From Bog-756 sp963839925 (GTDB lineage Bacteria; Actinomycetota; Acidimicrobiia; Acidimicrobiales; RAAP-2): a stretch of DNA of 64,000 nt. The stretch spans positions 1,922,001-1,986,000 of the forward strand of contig CAWIWV010000001.1 of the NCBI GenBank assembly GCA_963839925.1, written 5' to 3'. This document shows, piece by piece, positions 41,826-50,114 of this stretch (the stretch's first letter is position 1; every line of letters begins with the position of its first letter). Under the pieces are notes generated by a model. It made no database searches, had not been told where the DNA came from, and was given only the letters and a program-made list of their open reading frames with translations. The position numbers and the translations under genes are program-made.

Positions 41826-41946
41826 CCAACTCCTCCGCTTCTCCCCGCAGGGACGCTACCTCCGCCGTCCGACCCCTGCGAACCCGGCATCCGACGGACC
41901 TGCCGGCATGCTCGCGTCGCATCTTGGAGACCGGCCCTCCAACCAG

Positions 41947-41952
41947 TAGCGT
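41947..41952 (+). promoter_or_regulatory. -10 box (TAGCGT) of leaderless orn
   Basis: TAGCGT lies 7 nt before GTG 41960, on the strand opposite dut. The divergent gap 41826-41959 is only 134 bp. Confidence 0.45.
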
Positions 41953-41959
41953 CTCTCCG

Positions 41960-42545
41960 GTGCTGGTGTGGATGGACCTCGAGATGACCGGGCTCGACCC
42001 CTCTCGCGACACGATTGTGGAGATAGCAACCCTGGTCACCGACGACGACCTGAAGATCGTGGCGGAGGGACCGGATCTGGTGGTCTCCACCCCGCCCGAA
42101 CGTCTGGAGATGATGGACGACTTCGTGAAGACCATGCACACGAAAAGTGGCCTCCTCGCCGACATCGCTGCGTCGACCATCTCCCTCGAGCAAGCCGGAG
42201 CAGCCACCCTCGACTTCATCCGCAACCACGTCCCGACCGCGCGTACCGTTCCTCTGGCCGGCAACTCGATCGGGACCGATCGCCGCTTTCTGGCGATCTA
42301 CCTCCCCGAGATCGAGGAGTACCTGCACTACCGGTCGGTGGACGTCTCGACGATCAAAGAACTCGCCGCGCCGCTGGTACCCCGAGGCGATGAAGGCCGC
42401 ACCGGCAAAAGCAGGAGGTCACCGGGCCATGGACGACATACGCGAGAGCGTCGCCGAGCTCGCCTACTACCGCACCGCGATCTTCTGCGACCCTGGTGAG
42501 CGTTCATCCGGCACGCCGAGCAACGCCGGAGACCCACTCCCGTGA
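41960..42545 (+). pseudogene. orn: oligoribonuclease, interrupted by an apparent one-base frameshift
   Basis: From GTG 41960 the sequence VLVWMDLEMTGLDPSRDTIVEIA contains the DxE of DEDDh exonucleases, and GNSIGTDRRFL the third acidic residue. After STIKELA the frame changes at 42365-42368, where removal of one G restores RRWYPEAMKAAPAKAGGHRAMDDIRESVAELAYYRTAIF, carrying the catalytic His (GGHRAMDD) and last Asp. The corrected frame ends at 42545, overlapping the next start by 4 nt. Orn degrades 2-5 nt RNAs, including linear c-di-GMP products, and is essential in many bacteria, so a sequencing error is likely. Confidence 0.8.
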
Positions 42546-44341
42546 CCGACGATCCGACGCCGATGTCGTCGCTCGCCGAGGTCACCGCGGAGCTCACCGC
42601 GCCCGGACAGCTCTTCGAGATGGAGGAGCTGGAGATCCGTGGGGTGCCGACTCGAACCTGGAAGAGTGCGCCCCCCACCCTGCGTGCGGTGCTCGAGCTG
42701 TCGGTCGGCCATGGAGACCAGGACTTCCTCGTCTACGAAGACGAGCGGATCTCGTTCAGCGAGCACTACGCAAAGGTGGCGACTCTCGCCCATACCCTCG
42801 TCGACCGGTTCGGCATCAAGAAGGGAGATCGGGTCGCCATCGCGATGCGCAACCTGCCCGAATGGGTCATCGCCTTCTGGGCGTCCATCGCGGTGGGCGC
42901 AGTGGTCGTTCCCCTCAACGCCTGGTGGACCGGCCCCGAGCTCTCCTATGGGCTCAGCGACTCGGGAACGTCGGTGCTCTTCTGCGACGAGGAGCGTCGA
43001 GAGCGGCTGCTCCCCCACCTCGACGAGGTCCCCGCACTGGCCGCGGCAGTCGTGTGCAGTGAGCATCACGGCCCCGACGGGACCCGCCGTTCCGCGGAAG
43101 GCTCAGTCGTCGACCGAACAGGTTCGGCGCCGCTTCCGATCATCACGTTCTCCGAAGTGGTGAGCGGGTCAGCTGACGATGCGACGCTTCCCGAGGTGGC
43201 GATCGATCCGGACGACGACGCCACCATCTTCTACACGTCGGGAACCACCGGCCGACCCAAGGGTGCGGTCGGTACCCATCGCAACAGCGCCTCGAATCTG
43301 ATGAACCTGTTCTTCGTCGCCACCTGCGGTACCAAGCGGCGGCCGCCGAGCGACGCCCACAGTGCCGGGGTCCAGAACGCCAACCTCTTGTCGGTCCCTC
43401 TCTTCCACGCGACCGGCTGCCACGCGATTCTGGCGACCAACACTGCGGCCGGAGGCAAGTTGGTCATGATGCACCACTTCGACCCCGAACGTGCGCTGGA
43501 GTTGATCGAGCGTGAGCGCATCACCATCTTCGGCGGGGTTCCGACGATGGTGATGCAGGTGATCGACTCGCCGGACTTCGCCAAGCGGGACACCTCGTCG
43601 GTCCAGTCGATCTCCTACGGTGGTGCACCCTGTCCGCCGGATCTGGTCCGCAGGATCAAGCAGCACTTCCCGACCGGGGCGCCTGGCCAAGGGTACGGCC
43701 TCACCGAGACCTCGGCGATGACGTCGATGAACTCGGGCGACGACTATGTGCGCAAACCCGACAGCGTCGGACCGCCGGCGCCGGTGTGTGAGGTGGCGGT
43801 GGTCCCCGAGGAGTTCGACGGCGACGAACCTCCCCCCGACCAGTCACCCGATCCTGAACGCACCGGAGAGCTCTGGATACGAGGACCGAATGTGGTGCGC
43901 GGCTACTGGAACCGGCCCGAAGAGACCGCGGCGGTCTTCACCCGGGGATGGCTGCACACCGGAGACGTCGCCCGCATCGACGAGGAGGGCTTCATCCACA
44001 TCGTCGACCGCGCCAAGGACGTGATCATCCGCGGAGGTGAGAACGTCTACTCCGTCGAGGTGGAGGCCGCACTGTTCGAGCACCACACGATCGCCGACTG
44101 TGCCGTGATCGGAGTCCCCCACCCGGTCCTCGGGGAGGAGGTGGGAGCGGTCATCGTGCTCCGTCCCGGCGAGGAGGTGGGGAGCGACGAGCTGGCCCGA
44201 TTCGTCGGCGAGCGACTTGCGGCCTTCAACGTGCCGTCGCGGTACTGGTACCGGGCCGATCCGCTGCCTCGCAATCCGGCGGGGAAAGCACTCAAGCGCG
44301 AGCTGCGGCGGGAGCTCCTCGGGGACGCCTCGTCGATCTGA
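42542..44341 (+). CDS. class I adenylate-forming acyl-CoA synthetase/ligase
   Basis: 599 residues from GTG 42542, whose first bases overlap the orn stop (GTGA). P-loop motif IFYTSGTTGRPKGAVGTHRN, ATP-binding YGLTETSAM and LHTGDVARIDEEGFIHIVDRAKDVIIRGGENVYSVEVE are all complete, as is the C-terminal lysine region RNPAGKALKRELR. It activates a carboxylic acid to an acyl-AMP and then to an acyl-CoA. The specificity code is not diagnostic; medium- or long-chain fatty acids are typical for this subgroup. It is translationally coupled to orn. Confidence 0.85.
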   Translation: MTDDPTPMSSLAEVTAELTAPGQLFEMEELEIRGVPTRTWKSAPPTLRAVLELSVGHGDQDFLVYEDERISFSEHYAKVATLAHTLVDRFGIKKGDRVAIAMRNLPEWVIAFWASIAVGAVVVPLNAWWTGPELSYGLSDSGTSVLFCDEERRERLLPHLDEVPALAAAVVCSEHHGPDGTRRSAEGSVVDRTGSAPLPIITFSEVVSGSADDATLPEVAIDPDDDATIFYTSGTTGRPKGAVGTHRNSASNLMNLFFVATCGTKRRPPSDAHSAGVQNANLLSVPLFHATGCHAILATNTAAGGKLVMMHHFDPERALELIERERITIFGGVPTMVMQVIDSPDFAKRDTSSVQSISYGGAPCPPDLVRRIKQHFPTGAPGQGYGLTETSAMTSMNSGDDYVRKPDSVGPPAPVCEVAVVPEEFDGDEPPPDQSPDPERTGELWIRGPNVVRGYWNRPEETAAVFTRGWLHTGDVARIDEEGFIHIVDRAKDVIIRGGENVYSVEVEAALFEHHTIADCAVIGVPHPVLGEEVGAVIVLRPGEEVGSDELARFVGERLAAFNVPSRYWYRADPLPRNPAGKALKRELRRELLGDASSI

Positions 44342-44356
44342 GTCTCGACGGTTCGC

Positions 44357-45319
44357 TCAGCCCGGGGCGGCGAGTCGCTCCCGGGTGACCGCGACGTCGC
44401 GCTCCATCTGTGCGACCAGTTCCTCCACGCTGTCGAAGGCCACCTCGTCACGGAGATGGGAGACGAACGACACCCGGGCCTCCTCGTCGTAGAGATCGTC
44501 CGAGAAGTCGAGCAGGAACCCCTCCACCAGCAGTTCGCCGTCGTTGCCGTAGAACGTCGGGCGGTGGCCGACCGAGACGGCCGCCTGATGGATCGATTGG
44601 TCAGGGCGCTCGTACCAGCCGGCGTAGATCCCCACACCGGGCAGGCAGATGCTGGATGGGACGTCCACGTTCGCAGTCGGGAATCCCAGCTCGGTCCCAC
44701 CTCGGCGGTCGCCGTGGACGACCTTGCCCCGTACTTGGTGGGGCCGGCCCAACAACGCAGCGGCCTCCTCGACCCGACCGGCACCGACCAGGTTGCGGAT
44801 GCGGGTAGACGAGATGGGCTCGCCTCCCGATCGTGCGCCGCCGTCGACCCGCAGCGAATACCCCTCGACTTCGAAACCGGCCGCGCCCCCCATCTCGCGC
44901 AGAAGGGCCACATTTCCCTTCCGTCCGTGACCGAAGTGGAAGTCCTCGCCCACCACGACGAAGCGCGCGTCCAGTCCGTCGACCAGTACCTCTTCGACGA
45001 ACGCTTCGGCCGTCTCGTTGGCCCGCTCCTCGTCGAACGCGACGACCACCGTCCGGTCCACTCCGGCCGCTTCGAGCAACTCGAGCTTCTGGTCGAGATC
45101 GCACAGGAGCTTTGGCGCCGAATCGGGACGAACCACGGTCGCCGGATGGCGGTCGAAGGTGACCACCGTCGTGGTGAGACCGTCAGCGCGCGCCCGCGCC
45201 TGCAGCGCATCGAGCAGCGAGCGATGACCGAGATGCACGCCATCGTACGCGCCGATGGTCACCGCGCTCCCACCAGCTGGAGGCGGAGAGCTGGCCAAGT
45301 CGCGGACGATTTCCATCAC
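44357..45319 (-). CDS. ribF: bifunctional riboflavin kinase/FMN adenylyltransferase
   Basis: 320 residues. The N-terminal FAD synthetase domain begins with VTIGAYDGVHLGHR (nucleotidyltransferase G-x-H-x-G-H site) and contains GGEPISSTRIRNLVGAG. The C-terminal kinase domain has GKVVHGDRRGGTELGFPTANV and EARVSFVSHLRDEVAFDSVEELVAQM. It converts riboflavin to FMN and FAD, feeding the many flavoproteins of this window. Start taken as GTG 45319, because a TAACCT box lies 6 nt upstream; ATG 45316 would shorten it by one residue. The truB stop is 60 nt upstream. Confidence 0.92.
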   Translation of the reverse strand: MMEIVRDLASSPPPAGGSAVTIGAYDGVHLGHRSLLDALQARARADGLTTTVVTFDRHPATVVRPDSAPKLLCDLDQKLELLEAAGVDRTVVVAFDEERANETAEAFVEEVLVDGLDARFVVVGEDFHFGHGRKGNVALLREMGGAAGFEVEGYSLRVDGGARSGGEPISSTRIRNLVGAGRVEEAAALLGRPHQVRGKVVHGDRRGGTELGFPTANVDVPSSICLPGVGIYAGWYERPDQSIHQAAVSVGHRPTFYGNDGELLVEGFLLDFSDDLYDEEARVSFVSHLRDEVAFDSVEELVAQMERDVAVTRERLAAPG

Positions 45320-45325
45320 CGGGGA

Positions 45326-45331
45326 AGGTTA
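45326..45331 (-). promoter_or_regulatory. -10 box (TAACCT) of leaderless ribF
   Basis: On the minus strand TAACCT is 6 nt before GTG 45319, in the 60-nt gap after truB. This would give ribF a promoter of its own beside read-through from rbfA-truB. Confidence 0.4.
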
Positions 45332-45379
45332 CTGCCGTGCCCGGTGAGATCGGGCGGAGTGATCCCCCCCCTCGCGGCC

Positions 45380-46300
45380 TCAACCTGCCGACTCGAGCAC
45401 CACGGCCGGCTTGATCCGGTCCGTCTCGGTGGCCTCGTAGACCGCGAGCAGCCGCTGATGCGCGTCGACCAGTCCCCACGGCCCCCCTCCGGTGATCCCG
45501 AGCGGCACCCTGTCGAGTGCAAGGCCACGAGCCACCAACGCCTTGATGTCGTCGGTCACGACCACCTGGTCGAGGTCCCGCAGTGCCTGGGCCGGCGTCA
45601 GCAGCATCGCCGGGGTCAGATCGTCGATCAGCGTTGCATCCTCGGCGCTGAACGATCCGATGCGGGTGCGTCTCAGGTTCCGCAGGTGGGCCCCACCCCC
45701 GAGAGCGGACCCGAGGTCGGCTGCCAGCACCCGGATGTAGGTTCCCGAGGAGCACTCGACCAGAATCCGGAACACGTCCGGAGACTCACCCGGGTCGACC
45801 TCGAATCGATGGACGGTGACCGGTCGTGGCTCTCGCTCCACCTCGACACCGGCGCGGGCCAGTGCGTGCAGGCGCTGACCGCCGACCTTCACCGCGGACA
45901 CCATCGGAGGCACCTGCAGGATCTGTCCGGTGAGCGATTCCGCCGCGGCCCGCACCGCTTCCAGCGAGACGTCTTCCATCTCCCAGGTTCCGGTGACCTC
46001 ACCGGAGGCGTCGAGGGTGGAGGTCGACGTCCCGAGGACCACCTCTGCCTCGTAGGTCTTCGGCAACGCGGTCAGAAACCGCAGGAGACGGGTCGCCCGC
46101 CCGAGGCCGACGAGGAGCACCCCGGTCGCATCGGGATCGAGCGTCCCGGCGTGACCGACTCTTCGTTGGCCGAAGATCCGCCGGCAGCGTGCCACGACGT
46201 CGTGGGACGTCCAGCCGGCCTCCTTGTCGACGACCACCAACCCCGACGCCGGCTCGGAACCGGCGCGCCGGGCCAGCCCCGGTCCGGTTCGCCCGCTCAC
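45380..46300 (-). CDS. truB: tRNA pseudouridine(55) synthase TruB
   Basis: 306 residues. The catalytic Asp is in RRVGHAGTLDPDATGVLLVG, and VVVDKEAGWTSHDVVARCRR opens the fold. The central PMVSAVKVGGQRLHALARAG and GTYIRVLAADLG complete the TruB signature. It isomerises U55 in the T-loop of tRNAs. It overlaps rbfA by 4 nt (ATGA) and is placed in the classical nusA-infB-rbfA-truB-ribF order. Confidence 0.93.
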   Translation of the reverse strand: MSGRTGPGLARRAGSEPASGLVVVDKEAGWTSHDVVARCRRIFGQRRVGHAGTLDPDATGVLLVGLGRATRLLRFLTALPKTYEAEVVLGTSTSTLDASGEVTGTWEMEDVSLEAVRAAAESLTGQILQVPPMVSAVKVGGQRLHALARAGVEVEREPRPVTVHRFEVDPGESPDVFRILVECSSGTYIRVLAADLGSALGGGAHLRNLRRTRIGSFSAEDATLIDDLTPAMLLTPAQALRDLDQVVVTDDIKALVARGLALDRVPLGITGGGPWGLVDAHQRLLAVYEATETDRIKPAVVLESAG

Positions 46301-46707
46301 CCTGCAGACGTCGACGTGTCGGGAGCACCCGGCTCGGACTGCTCCTCGCGGATCCTCGCCAGTGCCTCCTCCACCCGGGTCCCCTCGATCACCGCGGGAT
46401 CAGCGGAGAAGGTCAGCAGCGGCGTGCGTTTCATCCGGGTCTGGCGACCGACGGCTCCCTGCAGCTGCGGCCGGCGCTCGGCGAGGGCGTCCGCCGCCTC
46501 CTCCGAGAGGGAGCTCAGATAGACGGTGGCGGTGCGAAGATCCGGGGACGTGTCGACCGAGGTGACCGTGACCAGGCGCAGCCGCTCGTCCGCGTCGGCG
46601 AGGCGCTCGAGCTCCTCGGCGAGCACCTGGCGGAGCACCTGGTTGACCCGCAACGCCCTCGGGTAGGGAGCCGCCCCTCGGTTGTCGTATCGCCGACGGC
46701 CTGGCAT
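46297..46707 (-). CDS. rbfA: 30S ribosome-binding factor RbfA
   Basis: 136 residues from ATG 46707, with GGAGGT 5 nt upstream. LRVNQVLRQVLAEELERLADADERLRLVTVTSVDTSPDLRTATVYLSSLSEE matches RbfA (type II KH fold), with the conserved T-x-V-x-x-S-P-D-L region. RbfA aids late 16S rRNA maturation in the 30S subunit. The last ~20 residues (EEQSEPGAPDTSTSAG) are a flexible tail. Confidence 0.92.
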   Translation of the reverse strand: MPGRRRYDNRGAAPYPRALRVNQVLRQVLAEELERLADADERLRLVTVTSVDTSPDLRTATVYLSSLSEEAADALAERRPQLQGAVGRQTRMKRTPLLTFSADPAVIEGTRVEEALARIREEQSEPGAPDTSTSAG

Positions 46708-46777
46708 CAGGTACCTCCACTCCGATCGGAGGCGAGCCGGTCCACCAGCAACCGGGACGGCCCCGCACCAACGCTGC

Positions 46778-49747
46778 CTAGGTGCGCGGGATCTCCCGCT
46801 CGTCGTAGGTTTCGATGACGTCCCCGACCTTCAGGTCCTGGAAGTCGGAGAGTCCGATCCCACACTCGAAGCCGGCCTGCACTTCACGGGCGTCATCCTT
46901 GAATCGACGCAGTGAGTTGATCGCACCCTTCCAGATGACCACGCCTTCGCGCAGGAACCGGACCTTCGATCCCCGGGTGATCACTCCTTCACGCACGTAG
47001 CAACCTGCGATCGCCCCGATCCGCGGCACCCGGAAGATCTGGCGCACCTCGGCTTCGCCGGTGACGACCTCTTCGTAGACCGGCGAGAGCAGGCCGAGCA
47101 TCGCGGCCTCCAGATCCTCGAGGAGCTTGTAGATGATCTCGTAGAGACGAATCTCGACATTGGCCTTGGCGGCCATCTCCCTCGCCCGGCGGTCGGGTCG
47201 CACGTTGAAGCCGATGATGGTGGCGGTCGACGCTTGGGCGAGCTCGACGTCGGACTCGGTGATCCCTCCGACACCCCGGTGCACGAAGCTGAGCTTCACA
47301 TCCTCCCGCTCGAGCTTGCGCAGGCTGTCGGTCACCGCCTCGAGCGAGCCACGGACGTCGGCCTTGAGAATCAGATTGAGTGTTGCGGTCTCGCCGCGTT
47401 GGATCTGCTCGAACAGGTCTTCCAACTTTGCCCCACCGAGCGCCGAGGTCGCGGCGGGCACGTGACCCGCCACGCGGTAGCGATGGGCCCTGACCTCACC
47501 GATGGTCCGGGCCTGGGCGAGCTCGACGGTGACCCGGAAGGCGTCACCCGCATCCGGCGGCTCCGAGAAGCCGAGGACCTGGACAGGGGTCGACGGCGGC
47601 GCTTCTTTGATGTGCTCGCCGTGGTCGTCGACCAGCGCCTTCACCTTGCCCCAAGCAGCACCGGCCACGATCGGATCACCGACCCGCAAGGTCCCCCGCT
47701 CCACGATGACCGAGGCCACCGGACCCCGGCCGATCTCGAGCTCGGCCTCGAGCACGACGCCGCGCGCACGGCCCTCGGGACTGGCGACGAGCTCCTCCAC
47801 TTCTGCGACCAGGATGATCTGCTCGAGCAGGTCGTCGATGCCGAGCCCCTGCAGCGCGGAGACCTCGACGGTGATGGTGTCGCCCCCCCACGCCTCGGGA
47901 ACCAAACCGTGCTCGGAGAGCTGCTGGAGCACCCGGTTCGGGTCGGCCTCTTCCCGGTCGATCTTGTTGACCGCCACCACGATCGGCACCTCCGCCGCCT
48001 TGGCGTGGTCGATCGCCTCGATGGTCTGGGGCATGACCCCGTCGTCGGCAGCGACCACCAGCACCACGATGTCGGTGACCTCGGCGCCCCGGGCACGCAT
48101 CGCGGTAAAGGCCTCGTGGCCCGGCGTGTCGATGAAGGTGATCGGATGACCCTGCCAGTCCACCTGGTAGGCACCGATGTGCTGGGTGATCCCACCGGCC
48201 TCACCGGCCACCACGTTGGCCGAGCGAATCTTGTCGAGGAGCAGGGTCTTGCCGTGGTCGACGTGGCCCATGACGGTGACCACCGGGGGCCGCGGCCGGA
48301 GGTCCTCTTCGTTCTCCTCCTCGTCGTCCTCGTCGAAGTACCTCGCCATCAGCTCGGCTTCGCGCTCTTCCCCCGGATCCACCAATCGCACGTTCGCGCC
48401 GAGCTCGGCGGCGAACAGCTCGATCATGTCGTCGCTCAACGACTGGGTGGCGGTGACCATCTCGCCCTGGAGCAAGAGGAAGCGGATGACGTCGCCCGCA
48501 GAGCGGTTCAGCTTCGGACCCAGGTCCCGCGCGGTCGAACCGCGCTCGACGATGACTTCGGTCTCCGGCACCGGCGCCGTCGACGGGGCGTAGGCGGTCA
48601 GCTGGGTCGGCTCGAGCTCTTCGAGATTGCGGCGGCGGCGGCGGGGCCGACGCTGATTGGGGCGACCGCGACCGACACCCGGCCCGCCACGACCACCAGG
48701 ACCTCCGCCCGGACCGCCAGGTCCGCCACCGGGACCCCCACCTGGACGACCGCCGTATCCACCACTCGATCCTCCTGGTCGGGAGCTGTAGCCCCCGCCG
48801 GCACCGCCTCCGCCGGTCCGACCGCCCGGACCGCCCTGACGAGGAGCCCCACCGGAGCTCGGAGGTCCGGAACGACCTGCGTAACCCGCTGAGCCGCCAG
48901 GGCGCGCCGCACCCGGGGGCGGTCGCCTTCCCCCGCTCCCCGGCGGGGGGGAATCGGCTTCCCGGTCACCGAACGCGGTGGCCCACCAGGCGGCGGTGGG
49001 ATCGGGCGCCCGGTCGCGCTGGTCGGCGGACGGGGAGCTGCGGGCGACGGCGATGCGGGGCCCCGGTCGGCTGGAGCACCGGTCTGCGGGCGAGGAGCTG
49101 CGGGTGGTCGCGGCTGGGACGGTGACGGTGCCCGGGGCGCCGACGGAGGAGCGCTGGTTCCGGATTGCGGCGAGCCGGCAGCAGGCGGTCGCGGCAGGCG
49201 GAGCTGCCGGGGCAGCAGATGCAGGTGGAGCTGCCGCAGCTCGAGGTGCAGGTGCCGGGGCGGCCGGTGCGGGTGCGGGTGGAGCGGACGCCGCAGGAGC
49301 GGCCGGTGCAGCGGGACGAGGGGCCGTGGCCGGCAAGGTCTGCTCGGAAGCAGGCCGACTGGTGATCAACCGTGATCCGGAGCGCACGACGGGTGCCGCG
49401 GGCTGTCCCGAGCCCTCCGACCGGCCCGAACCGGTCAGATCAGGCGCGGCAGCGACGGCTGTCGCTCGATCGGTCTCGCCGGTTGCTCCGGCCGCCGGGG
49501 CCGCGGCCTTTGCAGCCGCCTTCTTCGTCGCGGCCGCCTTTTGGGGCGCCGCAGGCTCTTCGGGTTGCACCGGACGGCGCAGCCCTTCACGATCCGCCTT
49601 GCGCCGGGCGCGGTCGGCTTGCGCGTCCTCGATGGACGACGAGTGGCTCTTCACGCCCATCCCCAGGGACAGGCACAGCTCGAGCGCCTCTTTGTTCGTC
49701 AGACCGAGCTCGTGGGCGAGCTCGTAGACCCGGATCTTCTTCGGCAA
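46778..49747 (-). CDS. infB: translation initiation factor IF-2
   Basis: 989 residues from a TTG at 49747. The N-terminal IRVYELAHELGLTNKEALELCLSLG is the IF-2N domain, followed by a low-complexity Pro/Ala/Gly linker. The GTPase has G1 GHVDHGKT near residue 492, DTPGHEA and NKID. The C-terminal domain that binds fMet-tRNA is intact. Within the linker (about 48943-49186) the reading frame appears shifted: the alternative frame reads PPSAPRAP...RSVTGKPIPPR, the usual actinobacterial linker, with compensating one-base changes at both ends. The gene lies between ylxR and rbfA. Confidence 0.9.
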   Translation of the reverse strand: MPKKIRVYELAHELGLTNKEALELCLSLGMGVKSHSSSIEDAQADRARRKADREGLRRPVQPEEPAAPQKAAATKKAAAKAAAPAAGATGETDRATAVAAAPDLTGSGRSEGSGQPAAPVVRSGSRLITSRPASEQTLPATAPRPAAPAAPAASAPPAPAPAAPAPAPRAAAAPPASAAPAAPPAATACCRLAAIRNQRSSVGAPGTVTVPAATTRSSSPADRCSSRPGPRIAVARSSPSADQRDRAPDPTAAWWATAFGDREADSPPPGSGGRRPPPGAARPGGSAGYAGRSGPPSSGGAPRQGGPGGRTGGGGAGGGYSSRPGGSSGGYGGRPGGGPGGGPGGPGGGPGGRGGPGVGRGRPNQRRPRRRRRNLEELEPTQLTAYAPSTAPVPETEVIVERGSTARDLGPKLNRSAGDVIRFLLLQGEMVTATQSLSDDMIELFAAELGANVRLVDPGEEREAELMARYFDEDDEEENEEDLRPRPPVVTVMGHVDHGKTLLLDKIRSANVVAGEAGGITQHIGAYQVDWQGHPITFIDTPGHEAFTAMRARGAEVTDIVVLVVAADDGVMPQTIEAIDHAKAAEVPIVVAVNKIDREEADPNRVLQQLSEHGLVPEAWGGDTITVEVSALQGLGIDDLLEQIILVAEVEELVASPEGRARGVVLEAELEIGRGPVASVIVERGTLRVGDPIVAGAAWGKVKALVDDHGEHIKEAPPSTPVQVLGFSEPPDAGDAFRVTVELAQARTIGEVRAHRYRVAGHVPAATSALGGAKLEDLFEQIQRGETATLNLILKADVRGSLEAVTDSLRKLEREDVKLSFVHRGVGGITESDVELAQASTATIIGFNVRPDRRAREMAAKANVEIRLYEIIYKLLEDLEAAMLGLLSPVYEEVVTGEAEVRQIFRVPRIGAIAGCYVREGVITRGSKVRFLREGVVIWKGAINSLRRFKDDAREVQAGFECGIGLSDFQDLKVGDVIETYDEREIPRT

Positions 49748-49814
49748 CGGTTGTTACTGCCCTTCCTTCATGTCGTCCATGCTCGATGCAAGCGCGACCC
49801 TCTATCCTCGCACA

Positions 49815-50114
49815 TCACCGGCCCGATCCCCCCGAGCCCGGTCCGGCCTGCTCCTCGGCCGATCTCTCCTCGCCGAGGGTCATCTTCAATCGGGCGACCT
49901 CGGTCGGCCCCACCTCGCGCCGTAGGGCGCGGTCGAAAGCGTTGCGCCTGGCCGCCTGCTCGAAACAGCGGGGCGAGTCCCGGCACAGCCAGGCCCCTCG
50001 ACCCTGCGACGTGGTGCCTACGACCAGCGAACCCCCAGCCGTGACCACGACCCGAACCATGTCCTCGGCTGCACCGGCCGTTCGACAGCCGATGCAGGTC
50101 CGGATCGGGGCTAT
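49815..50114 (-). CDS. YlxR (RnpM) family RNA-binding protein
   Basis: About 99 residues. The family motif RTCIGCRTAG and the later WLCRDSPRCFEQAARRNAFDRALRR are both present. The first ATG (50060) lies after the conserved CIGC, so the true start must be upstream. The only candidate is ATA at 50112-50114, placed 6 nt after GGAGGG (50121-50126) and overlapping the nusA stop (ATAG). Either an ATA start or a base error for ATG is implied. The family is reported to bind RNase P RNA. It is the usual gene between nusA and infB. Confidence 0.8.
   Translation of the reverse strand: MAPIRTCIGCRTAGAAEDMVRVVVTAGGSLVVGTTSQGRGAWLCRDSPRCFEQAARRNAFDRALRREVGPTEVARLKMTLGEERSAEEQAGPGSGGSGR

Noticed and set aside
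42360..42380. Programmed +1 frameshifting in orn
   Set aside because: No slippery codon, stop codon or stimulatory structure typical of programmed shifts is seen; a one-base error or mutation is simpler.
44456..46522. 688-codon plus-strand reading frame
   Set aside because: Antisense to ribF, truB and rbfA, which have complete catalytic or family motifs.
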